From: JAGQTE01 sp964648005
GTDB lineage: Bacteria > Actinomycetota > Acidimicrobiia > Acidimicrobiales > Acidimicrobilacustridaceae
Direction: 5' to 3'
Assembly: GCA_964648005.1 (NCBI GenBank)
Contig: CAZYKR010000290.1
Span: 1-5,223, forward strand
DNA: 5,223 nucleotides
Shown: one piece after another, positions 1-5,223 of the stretch
Layout: each line of letters starts with the position of its first letter
How positions within the stretch are numbered: the first letter of the stretch is position 1
The notes under the pieces: model-generated
Seen by the model: only the letters and a program-made list of their open reading frames with translations
Database searches by the model: none
What the model was told of the DNA's origin: nothing
Translations under genes and position numbers: made by a program

Positions 1-172
1 AGCCCTCGCGCGCCATCACGTCCATGCCGAAGGTGGCGAAGAGCTTGCGCAGCACGTCGTACGGCGGCAGGTCGCCGTGCTCGAGATCGTCGTGGATCGG
101 CACGATCTCCTTCTCGATGAACTGCCGCACGGCCTCGCGCAGCATCTGCTGCTCGTCGCTCCAGTCGATCAT
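1..172 (-). CDS. acyl-CoA dehydrogenase-like protein, N-terminal fragment (cut by window edge)
   Basis: Read on the minus strand from ATG at 172-170, this frame stays open for 57 codons to the window edge. The product begins MIDWSDEQQMLREAVRQF and continues IEKEIVP, then a segment with LRKLFATFGMD (residues 41-51). The pattern 'D-x-s-x-E-Q-x-x-L-R-x-x-V-R-x-F' followed by an E-I-x-P turn is the usual opening of the all-alpha N-terminal domain of acyl-CoA dehydrogenases, FAD enzymes that oxidise acyl-CoA thioesters to enoyl-CoA in fatty acid or amino acid breakdown. The FAD-binding residues and catalytic Glu lie outside the window, so substrate class and activity cannot be judged. The start is supported by a purine-rich ribosome binding site 8 bases upstream. 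The gene is divergent from the acyltransferase gene at 271 and shows no evident functional tie to it. Identification rests on the N-terminal pattern only. Confidence 0.8.
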   Translation of the reverse strand, partial: MIDWSDEQQMLREAVRQFIEKEIVPIHDDLEHGDLPPYDVLRKLFATFGMDVMAREG

Positions 173-180
173 GTCGACGG

Positions 181-187
181 TCCCCCT
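181..187 (-). promoter_or_regulatory. ribosome binding site of the acyl-CoA dehydrogenase gene
   Basis: On the minus strand the sequence AGGGGGA lies 8 bases before ATG at 172. Its purine-rich core can pair with the anti-Shine-Dalgarno sequence and supports this start codon. Confidence 0.6.
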
Positions 188-191
188 GATC

Positions 192-225
192 CGGGCCGGT
201 CGGGCCTCGTGCCCGCCGGACGGGC
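192..225. repeat. cluster of short CGGGC / GCCCG repeats in the divergent intergenic region
   Basis: CGGGC occurs at 192-196, 201-205 and 221-225, and its complement GCCCG at 211-215. The copy at 211-215 can pair with either 201-205 (loop of 5) or 221-225 (loop of 5), giving two mutually exclusive 5-bp hairpins. The elements at 201, 211 and 221 are spaced exactly 10 bases apart. Such an arrangement could be a regulator operator or a structured leader, but in DNA this rich in G+C short inverted repeats also arise by chance. Confidence 0.3.
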
Positions 226-229
226 GATG

Positions 230-235
230 ACTCTA
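230..235 (-). promoter_or_regulatory. possible -10 element for the minus-strand gene
   Basis: On the minus strand TAGAGT matches the bacterial -10 consensus TATAAT at four of six positions, including the conserved first TA and last T. It would start a transcript near 223 with a leader of about 50 bases before the dehydrogenase start. I see no convincing -35 hexamer at 16-18 bases spacing, so this is a weak candidate. Confidence 0.25.
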
Positions 236-255
236 CCGGTGCGGGCCGGCGCGGC

Positions 256-261
256 TAGAAC
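256..261 (+). promoter_or_regulatory. weak -10-like motif just upstream of the first acyltransferase gene
   Basis: TAGAAC ends 9 bases before ATG 271 and matches four of six -10 positions. Combined with the lack of a Shine-Dalgarno sequence, it would fit a leaderless or near-leaderless transcript, common in actinobacteria. No -35 element is seen at proper spacing and the final T of the consensus is missing. Low confidence. Confidence 0.15.
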
Positions 262-270
262 GAAGCGGTC

Positions 271-2316
271 ATGGCTGCGACCACCTCCAGCGGCGGCGAT
301 GCCGCGCCGCGCCCGGGCGCGCGACCGGCCGGCACCCCCCGGGGGTCGATGCCGTACTTCCCCGCGCTCGACGGCATCCGAGCGCTGGCGGTGGCAGCGG
401 TGCTGTGCTTCCACGGCGGGTTCAGCTGGGCCGTGGGCGGCTACCTCGGCGTGTCGACGTTCTTCACGTTGTCGGGCTTCTTGATCACCAGCCTGCTGCT
501 CACCGAGCACCGGTCGACGGGTGCGATCGACCGGAGGGCGTTCTGGTCACGGCGCTTCCGTCGGCTCATGCCGACGGCGCTGGCGGGCATGGTCATCACC
601 ACGGTCTACGGCGCCACCGTCGCCACGCCGGACCAGCGCGCCAACCTGGCCGGCGACACGATCGCGGCGCTCACCTACACCGCCAACTGGCGCTTCATCC
701 TCGAGGGCCGCAGCTACGGCCAGCTGTTCGCGGCACCGTCACCGCTGCAGCACTTCTGGAGCCTGGCGATCGAGGAGCAGTTCTACCTGGTGTTCCCGCT
801 GATCGCCGCCGCGGCGCTGGGACGAGCCGTCGTCGGCAGGGCCCGGCCGACCGTCGGTCGGTTGGCGGCGATCCTCGCCGTGCTGATCGCCGCAGGCATC
901 GCCGTGCCGCTGATGTTCGGCTGGGACCACGATCGCATCTACTACGGCACCGACAGCCGCTCGCCGGAGCTGCTGCTGGGCGCCGTGCTGGCCATCGCCG
1001 TCTCCCGTCGCCGGGTGGCGACCCGCCTGGCGGCGCCGGGTCCGTTGCGCAGCGCCGTCGCCGTCGGCGGCACGCTCGCCGCCGTGCTCTCCGTCGTGTG
1101 CTTCGCCACCGTGGCGCAGCAGTCCGAGTGGCTGTACCGGGGTGGGTTCGCCCTGTTCGCCGTCGTGACGTGCGCCCTCGTCACCGCCGCGCTCGTCCCG
1201 GTCGGCCCGGTCCGGCACGCCCTCGCGCTCCGACCCCTCGTGTACGTCGGCACCATCAGCTACGGCATCTACGTGTACCACTGGCCGCTGTTCCTGTTCG
1301 TCGACCGCCTCCTGCCCGACCTGGCGGACGCGCCGGCGTTCGTCCTGAAGCTGGCGCTGACGGTGCCGCTGGCGATCGCCTCCAAGCGATGGCTCGAGGA
1401 CCCGATCCGCCACGGCGCCCGCATCGCCGGACACGCACCGTGGAAGGTGGCGCCGATCCCGATCGCCGTGATCGCGGCGGGCGCCATCATCGTCAGCGCC
1501 ACCGCACCGCCGCCCGAGAACGACTTCGAGGCCGATCAGGCCTCGCTCGAGGCCCTGATCGCCGAGCAGTCGGTCGGCGCCACCGCCCCACCCGGGACGA
1601 CCGCGCCGCCGCGCGTGGCGATGTTCGGTGACTCGACGGCGCTGCGCACCGGCTTCGGCCTGGCGATGGCCTTCAGCGAGTCCGGCGAAGGCGTCCTCGT
1701 CGACGGCGGCGTCGAGCTCGGTTGCTCGATCGTGCGCGCGGGCACGATGCGCGACAACACGGCCGAGGGGCCCAACAAGCCGTTCTGCGCCGAGTGGGAC
1801 ACGACCTGGGCGCAGGCCGCCGACGCGGATCAGCCCGACGTGGCGGTGATCCAGACCGGCCCGTGGGATGTGATCGACCACCAGCTGCCCGGCGATCCGG
1901 TGTGGCGCGCTCCCGGCGACCCGGTCTTCGACGCCGTGCTGGCGGACGAGATGCGCGGGATCGTCGAGCTGTTCGCCGATCGAGGCATCCACGTCGTGTG
2001 GTTGACGCTGCCCGAGCTCGGTGCGCCCGAGGGCGAGGATCCGTTCGAGTGGCGCGGCCCGGGATCGGATCCGGCGCGAGCCGAGCGCTACAACGAGCTG
2101 CTGCGCCAGGTGGCGGCGGAGCACCCCGACGCCGTCACCGTCGTCGACCTGGCGGCGTGGCTGGCGGACTCCGGGGAGGACCGCCGCCTGCGTCCCGACG
2201 GCACGCACTTCACGAACGAGACCGCACGCGAGGTCGCCGACCGCTTCCTGATCCCCGAGATCCTCGCCGCCGCCAACGGCGCCGCCACGACCGCGGGGAC
2301 GACGACCAGCGATTGA
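271..2316 (+). CDS. OafA-type membrane O-acyltransferase: AT3 domain plus one SGNH domain
   Basis: 681 residues, complete. Residues 1-26 are an Ala/Pro/Gly-rich cytoplasmic tail. Residues ~28-385 form an acyltransferase_3 membrane domain with about ten hydrophobic segments. It has the family signature R-x10-H (R37, H48), the RRFRRLMP segment (94-101), SLAIEEQFY (164-172), YYGTDSR (224-230) and SYGIYVYHWP (330-339). An eleventh segment (~393-411) and a Thr/Pro/Ala linker (~436-447) lead to an extracytoplasmic SGNH domain (~448-667). There GDS places the nucleophile at S455, LGC gives block II, GPWD (530-533) sits at block III with Trp in place of Asn, and DGTH gives D643/H646. In characterised relatives the membrane domain takes acyl groups, usually acetyl, from cytoplasmic acyl-CoA and the SGNH domain helps place them on an exported glycan; the acceptor here is unknown. 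An in-frame TAG at 256-258 limits the start. ATG 271 has no clear ribosome site, and ATG 349, just after GGGGG, is a shorter alternative. Typical length for the family. Confidence 0.88.
   Translation: MAATTSSGGDAAPRPGARPAGTPRGSMPYFPALDGIRALAVAAVLCFHGGFSWAVGGYLGVSTFFTLSGFLITSLLLTEHRSTGAIDRRAFWSRRFRRLMPTALAGMVITTVYGATVATPDQRANLAGDTIAALTYTANWRFILEGRSYGQLFAAPSPLQHFWSLAIEEQFYLVFPLIAAAALGRAVVGRARPTVGRLAAILAVLIAAGIAVPLMFGWDHDRIYYGTDSRSPELLLGAVLAIAVSRRRVATRLAAPGPLRSAVAVGGTLAAVLSVVCFATVAQQSEWLYRGGFALFAVVTCALVTAALVPVGPVRHALALRPLVYVGTISYGIYVYHWPLFLFVDRLLPDLADAPAFVLKLALTVPLAIASKRWLEDPIRHGARIAGHAPWKVAPIPIAVIAAGAIIVSATAPPPENDFEADQASLEALIAEQSVGATAPPGTTAPPRVAMFGDSTALRTGFGLAMAFSESGEGVLVDGGVELGCSIVRAGTMRDNTAEGPNKPFCAEWDTTWAQAADADQPDVAVIQTGPWDVIDHQLPGDPVWRAPGDPVFDAVLADEMRGIVELFADRGIHVVWLTLPELGAPEGEDPFEWRGPGSDPARAERYNELLRQVAAEHPDAVTVVDLAAWLADSGEDRRLRPDGTHFTNETAREVADRFLIPEILAAANGAATTAGTTTSD
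349..2271 (+). repeat. tandem gene duplication, copy 1 (AT3 + SGNH coding region)
   Basis: This stretch is homologous to 2516-4456 in the same orientation. Over the first 150 codons (from MPYF to the Pro ending FYLVFP) the two proteins align without gaps and differ at 16 residues. Identical DNA runs include 470-500 against 2637-2667 (31 bases) and 934-974 against 3107-3147 (41 bases). The offset shifts from 2167 to 2173 bases because copy 2 has two extra codons in a variable loop near residues 177-205 of copy 1. Similarity is lower through the SGNH domains. Confidence 0.9.
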
Positions 2317-2337
2317 ACGGCCGGGGGCTGCTCCGAT

Positions 2338-2355
2338 CCGGCGAAGGCCCGCCGG
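2338..2355. repeat. perfect 6-bp inverted repeat between the two acyltransferase genes
   Basis: CCGGCG (2338-2343) and CGCCGG (2350-2355) form a 6-bp all-G/C stem with a 6-base loop, 22 bases after the stop codon of the first gene. No T-run follows, so it is not a classical intrinsic terminator. It could be a weak U-less terminator, an mRNA-stabilising structure or chance. It is followed directly by TAAGCT (2356-2361), which loosely resembles a -10 element. Confidence 0.3.
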
Positions 2356-2384
2356 TAAGCTGGCACGCCTGCCGCCCGAGCACC

Positions 2385-2391
2385 GGAGGGG
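2385..2391 (+). promoter_or_regulatory. ribosome binding site of the second acyltransferase gene
   Basis: GGAGGGG lies 10 bases before GTG 2402. It is the strongest Shine-Dalgarno match near this gene and decides the start at GTG 2402 rather than the in-frame ATG at 2516, which has only a weak purine stretch upstream. Confidence 0.65.
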
Positions 2392-2401
2392 ATCGCAACA
2401 C

Positions 2402-5223
2402 GTGGCGCGAACCGATGCCGACGCGCGACCTGACGGCGCGGGCCCAGCGCTCGCACCCGCTGCCGAAGGGACTGCAGCACCCGCCACCGACCCCACCACG
2501 GCCGAGCGGGCCCGCATGCCCTACTTCCCCGCGCTCGACGGCATCCGCGCCCTGGCCGTCGTCGCCGTGCTGGCCTTCCACGGCGGCTTCAGCTGGGCGG
2601 TCGGGGGCTACCTCGGCGTGTCGACCTTCTTCACGCTGTCGGGCTTCTTGATCACCAGCCTGCTGCTGACCGAGCACCGCGCCACGCACACCATCGATCG
2701 CCGTGCCTTCTGGTCGCGCCGCTTCCGCCGGCTGATGCCCACGGCGCTCGCCGGGCTGGTGCTCACCACCCTCTACGGCGCCACCGTCGCCACGCCCGAT
2801 CAGCAGGCCAGCCTGGCCGGCGACACCGTGGCGGCACTGACCTACACGACCAACTGGCGCTTCATCCTCGAGGGCCGCAGCTATGCCGACCTGTTCGCGG
2901 CGCCGTCACCGGTACAGCACTTCTGGAGCCTCGCCATCGAGGAGCAGTTCTACCTGCTGTTCCCGATCATCTGTCTGGCGGCGCTCAGCGTGCGCCGCCA
3001 GAGCCGCACCAGCCTGCGGCGGGGCCGCAACACGCTGACCGCCGTCATCGTCGGGTTGATCGCCCTGGGCATCGCCGTGCCGTTGCTGGCGGGGTGGGAC
3101 CACGACCGCATCTACTACGGCACCGACAGCCGCTCGCCGGAGCTGCTCCTGGGCGCCCTGCTCGCCGTCGCGCTGCACCACCGCCGCTTCACGGCCCGAC
3201 TGGCGACCCGTGGCCCGGTGCAGACGACCGCCGCCGCCCTCGGCGTGGCCGCCCTCGCGGTGATGGCGGTGGCCTGGGCGACGGTCGGCCAGCAATCCTC
3301 GTGGCTCTACGAGGGCGGGTTCGCCGCCTACGCCGTCGTGTCGGTGGCGCTGATCACCGCCGCCATCGTCCCGATCGGCCCGGTGCGTCGGGTGCTCGCC
3401 GTGCGGCCCATGGTGTACGTGGGCACGATCAGCTACGGGATCTACGTGTACCACTGGCCGATCTTCTTGTTCGTCGACCGGCTGTGGCCATCGCTCGCCG
3501 ACGCGCCGGCGTTCGCCATCAAGCTGGCGATCACGATCCCGCTCGCCATCGCCAGCCACCGGTTCCTCGAGCACCCGATCCGGCACGGGTCGCGCATCGC
3601 CGGACGGCGGCCGTGGACCGTGGCGCCGATCCCGATGGCCGCCGTCGCCGCCGGCGCGCTGGCGGTCACGCTCACCGCGCCCCCGCCGATTATCGATTTC
3701 GACAAGGCGCAGCAGGAGCTGGCCGCCGCCACGGACGACCTGCGGGCCACCCCGCCGCCGTCGGTCGACCCGGCGGCCCAGACGCCACCACGGCCGCGCG
3801 TGGCGCTGTTCGGCGATTCGACGGCGATGCTCACGGCGTACGGGCTGAACTCGTCGTTGACGGCATCCGGCGAGGCCGACTTCGTCGGCGGGTGGACGCA
3901 GCTGGGCTGCGGGATCAGCCGCTACGGCGAGCGCCGCGACGGCCAGTTCCAGGGTCCGGTCAGCGAGGAGTGCAACGCCTGGGACCAGTCCTGGCAACAG
4001 GAGCTCGACGAGGGACAGCCGAACGTCGCCGTGGTCCAGGTCGGCCCGTGGGAGGTGGTCGACCGCAAGCTCCCCGGCGACGCCATGTGGCGGGCGATCG
4101 GCGACCCGGTCTACGACGACTACCTCCGGGGCGAGATGCTCAACGCCGTCGACCTGCTCTCGGCCGACGGCGCCGTCGTCGTGTGGCTGAGCATGCCGAA
4201 CATGGGCGCGCCGCCCGGCGAGGACCCATACGAGTTCCGTGGCAACGGCGCCGACCCACAGCGCCGGGAGCGGTTCAACGAGCTGCTCGCCGAGGTCGAG
4301 GAGCTCCGTCCCGACGCCATGCGCGTGGTCGACCTGGGAGCTTGGCTCGACGCCTCCGGCGAGGACCAGCGCCTGCGACCCGACGGCGTGCACTTCGGGC
4401 CCGACGAGGCACGCGAGGTGTCCGACCGCTGGCTCGTCGACGAGATCCTCGCCGCCTACCCCGACGTATGGACGCCCCGCAGGTCCGACGGCGCCGGAGG
4501 CGACACCCAAGGCGCCGACAGCGACGACGCCACGGCGGACACGACGGCGGCCGGACCGCACCGCGTCCTCGTCGTCGGAGATTCGTCCGCGCTCGGCTTC
4601 GCGCTGGCCCTGCACGACCTGGGCGAGCGCGACGGCACGTGGTCGGTCGGCAACATCAGCCGGCTCGGCTGCGGGATCGGGCGCGGCGGCCAACGCCTCC
4701 ACGGCGACGCCGAGCAGGACATCCCGCCCGACTGCGAGCCGTTCGACACCGAGGTGCCGCGGGTGCTCGGCGAGGTACGACCCGACGTGGTGCTCGTGTC
4801 CACCGGCTTCTGGGACGTGACCGACCGCAAGCTGCCGGGTGACGACACCTGGCGGGCGCCCGGCGATCGGGTGTACGACGACTACCTGCGCCGCGAGTTC
4901 GGCGCCGCTGCCGACGCCCTGCACGCCACGGGTGTGCCGGTCGTGTGGATGACCTACCCGGCGATCGACCTCGGCCGGGACCAGGATCCGAACCCCGACT
5001 GGCCTGTCGACGATCCCGGCCGCATGGAGCGACAGAACGAGCTGATCCGCGAGGTCGCCGCCGACCGACCCTGGATGACCGTCGCCGCGCTCGAGGCGTA
5101 CGCCGACGGCCTGCCCGACGGGAGCTTCGACCCCGATGCCCGCCCCGACGGCATCCACTTCACGGCGGCGGCGGCGGAGGTGGCCATCCACGAGAGGCTG
5201 GGCGAGGTCCTGCTCGACGCCGT
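2402..5223 (+). CDS. AT3 membrane O-acyltransferase with two tandem SGNH domains (3' end outside window)
   Basis: Open from GTG 2402 for 940 codons to the window edge. Residues 1-38 form an Ala/Pro-rich tail unlike that of the upstream gene. The AT3 membrane domain (~39-400) has R49-x10-H60, RRFRRLMP (106-113), SLAIEEQFY (176-184), YYGTDSR (238-244) and SYGIYVYHWP (344-353). A last membrane segment (~407-425) leads out of the cytoplasm. SGNH domain A (~466-688) has GDS with S473, LGC at 501-503, GPWE at 548-551 and DGVH (D661, H664). A linker rich in Asp, Gly, Thr and Ala (~691-720) follows. SGNH domain B (~721-940) has GDS with S728, LGC at 755-757, GFWD at 802-805 and DGIH (D916, H919). Both SGNH domains thus retain the Ser and Asp-His elements. 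One AT3 domain with two SGNH domains is not the usual layout (AT3 alone, or AT3 plus one SGNH). Likely role: O-acylation of an exported glycan, with domain B possibly adding a second site, chain or acceptor. The 85-base gap from the upstream gene in the same direction allows co-transcription. Confidence 0.87.
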   Translation, partial: MARTDADARPDGAGPALAPAAEGTAAPATDPTTAERARMPYFPALDGIRALAVVAVLAFHGGFSWAVGGYLGVSTFFTLSGFLITSLLLTEHRATHTIDRRAFWSRRFRRLMPTALAGLVLTTLYGATVATPDQQASLAGDTVAALTYTTNWRFILEGRSYADLFAAPSPVQHFWSLAIEEQFYLLFPIICLAALSVRRQSRTSLRRGRNTLTAVIVGLIALGIAVPLLAGWDHDRIYYGTDSRSPELLLGALLAVALHHRRFTARLATRGPVQTTAAALGVAALAVMAVAWATVGQQSSWLYEGGFAAYAVVSVALITAAIVPIGPVRRVLAVRPMVYVGTISYGIYVYHWPIFLFVDRLWPSLADAPAFAIKLAITIPLAIASHRFLEHPIRHGSRIAGRRPWTVAPIPMAAVAAGALAVTLTAPPPIIDFDKAQQELAAATDDLRATPPPSVDPAAQTPPRPRVALFGDSTAMLTAYGLNSSLTASGEADFVGGWTQLGCGISRYGERRDGQFQGPVSEECNAWDQSWQQELDEGQPNVAVVQVGPWEVVDRKLPGDAMWRAIGDPVYDDYLRGEMLNAVDLLSADGAVVVWLSMPNMGAPPGEDPYEFRGNGADPQRRERFNELLAEVEELRPDAMRVVDLGAWLDASGEDQRLRPDGVHFGPDEAREVSDRWLVDEILAAYPDVWTPRRSDGAGGDTQGADSDDATADTTAAGPHRVLVVGDSSALGFALALHDLGERDGTWSVGNISRLGCGIGRGGQRLHGDAEQDIPPDCEPFDTEVPRVLGEVRPDVVLVSTGFWDVTDRKLPGDDTWRAPGDRVYDDYLRREFGAAADALHATGVPVVWMTYPAIDLGRDQDPNPDWPVDDPGRMERQNELIREVAADRPWMTVAALEAYADGLPDGSFDPDARPDGIHFTAAAAEVAIHERLGEVLLDA
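2516..4456 (+). repeat. tandem gene duplication, copy 2 (AT3 + SGNH domain A coding region)
   Basis: Homologous to 349-2271. The copy boundary on the left coincides with the conserved MPYFPALDGIR start; the preceding N-terminal tails do not align. The right boundary falls at the shared EILAA of the last SGNH helix, after which copy 1 ends in a Thr-rich tail and copy 2 runs into the linker and a further SGNH domain. Confidence 0.9.
3797..4456 (+). repeat. intragenic repeat, unit 1: SGNH domain A
   Basis: Encodes residues 466-685 and is related at protein level to 4562-5223. The clearest shared segment is residues 547-578 against 801-832, where 23 of 32 residues are identical, including DRKLPGD and VYDDYLR. 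Elsewhere similarity is mostly restricted to the catalytic blocks. Confidence 0.75.
4562..5223 (+). repeat. intragenic repeat, unit 2: SGNH domain B
   Basis: Encodes residues 721-940, running to the window edge. The order of blocks (GDS, LGC, G-x-W-D, DxxH) and the spacing of the two cysteines match unit 1, so this is a diverged duplicate of the domain rather than an unrelated fusion. It lacks the GEDPYEFRG-type segment found in unit 1 and in the upstream gene. Confidence 0.75.

Noticed and set aside
739..2517. 592-codon open frame on the minus strand
   Set aside because: Antisense to the first acyltransferase gene and across the gap; Arg/Gly/Ala/Asp-rich composition and no motifs.
1722..2651. 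309-codon plus-strand frame bridging the two genes
   Set aside because: It runs out of frame through the SGNH region of the first gene and the start of the second, with Arg-rich composition; GTG 2402 with its ribosome site explains the region better.
4469..4561. Break or frameshift between SGNH domains A and B
   Set aside because: The reading frame continues without a stop through an Asp/Gly/Thr/Ala-rich linker, and I see no ribosome site or start codon for a separate second protein; a true fusion is simpler.
3094..4842. 582-codon plus-strand frame
   Set aside because: Overlaps the second acyltransferase in another frame; its product is Arg/Pro/Ala/Gly-rich low-complexity sequence typical of a frame shadow.
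2906..5191. 761-codon open frame on the minus strand
   Set aside because: It lies wholly antisense to the second acyltransferase gene. Its product is a monotonous Arg/Val/Asp/His/Gly-rich string with no recognisable domain, as expected opposite G/C-biased codons, while the plus frame has ordered AT3 and SGNH motifs.
271..5223. Possibility of a defence, toxin-antitoxin or mobile element system
   Set aside because: AT3 proteins can alter phage receptors in some bacteria, but nothing here shows such a role. There is no transposase, integrase, nuclease, terminal inverted repeat or array of spaced repeats.

Overview
The window is about 70% G+C by eye, with strong G/C bias at third codon positions, as in a high-GC actinobacterium. 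The gene content would suit an Acidimicrobiia-type genome, but no rRNA or lineage marker is present, so that is a guess. The window has one short divergent gene start on the left and two large, closely related genes in tandem on the + strand.

Layout: positions 1-172 (- strand) hold the first 57 codons of an acyl-CoA dehydrogenase-like protein, with a good ribosome binding site. Positions 173-270 are a divergent intergenic region with short G/C inverted repeats and a possible -10 element. Positions 271-2316 (+) encode a complete 681-residue membrane acyltransferase of the OafA type: an acyltransferase_3 (AT3) membrane domain followed by an extracytoplasmic SGNH domain. An 85-base gap holds a 6-bp perfect hairpin and a ribosome binding site. 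Positions 2402-5223 (+) encode a second AT3 protein whose end lies beyond the window. Its first ~690 residues parallel the upstream gene, but after a low-complexity linker it carries a SECOND complete SGNH domain. No stop codon had been reached after 940 codons.

The two AT3 genes are a tandem duplication: the first 150 residues of the shared membrane domain differ at only 16 positions by hand count, and several runs of 31-41 bases are identical. Characterised AT3-SGNH proteins move an acyl group (usually acetyl) from cytoplasmic acyl-CoA across the membrane onto an extracytoplasmic glycan. The pair therefore probably O-acylates a cell-surface polysaccharide or another exported acceptor, perhaps at different positions. 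The acceptor cannot be read from the window. The dehydrogenase fragment has no evident functional link to the pair.

The most unusual feature is one membrane acyl-transporter/transferase domain fused to two tandem SGNH domains, both retaining the nucleophile Ser and the DxxH block. I see no RNA genes, mobile elements, CRISPR arrays or defence genes.
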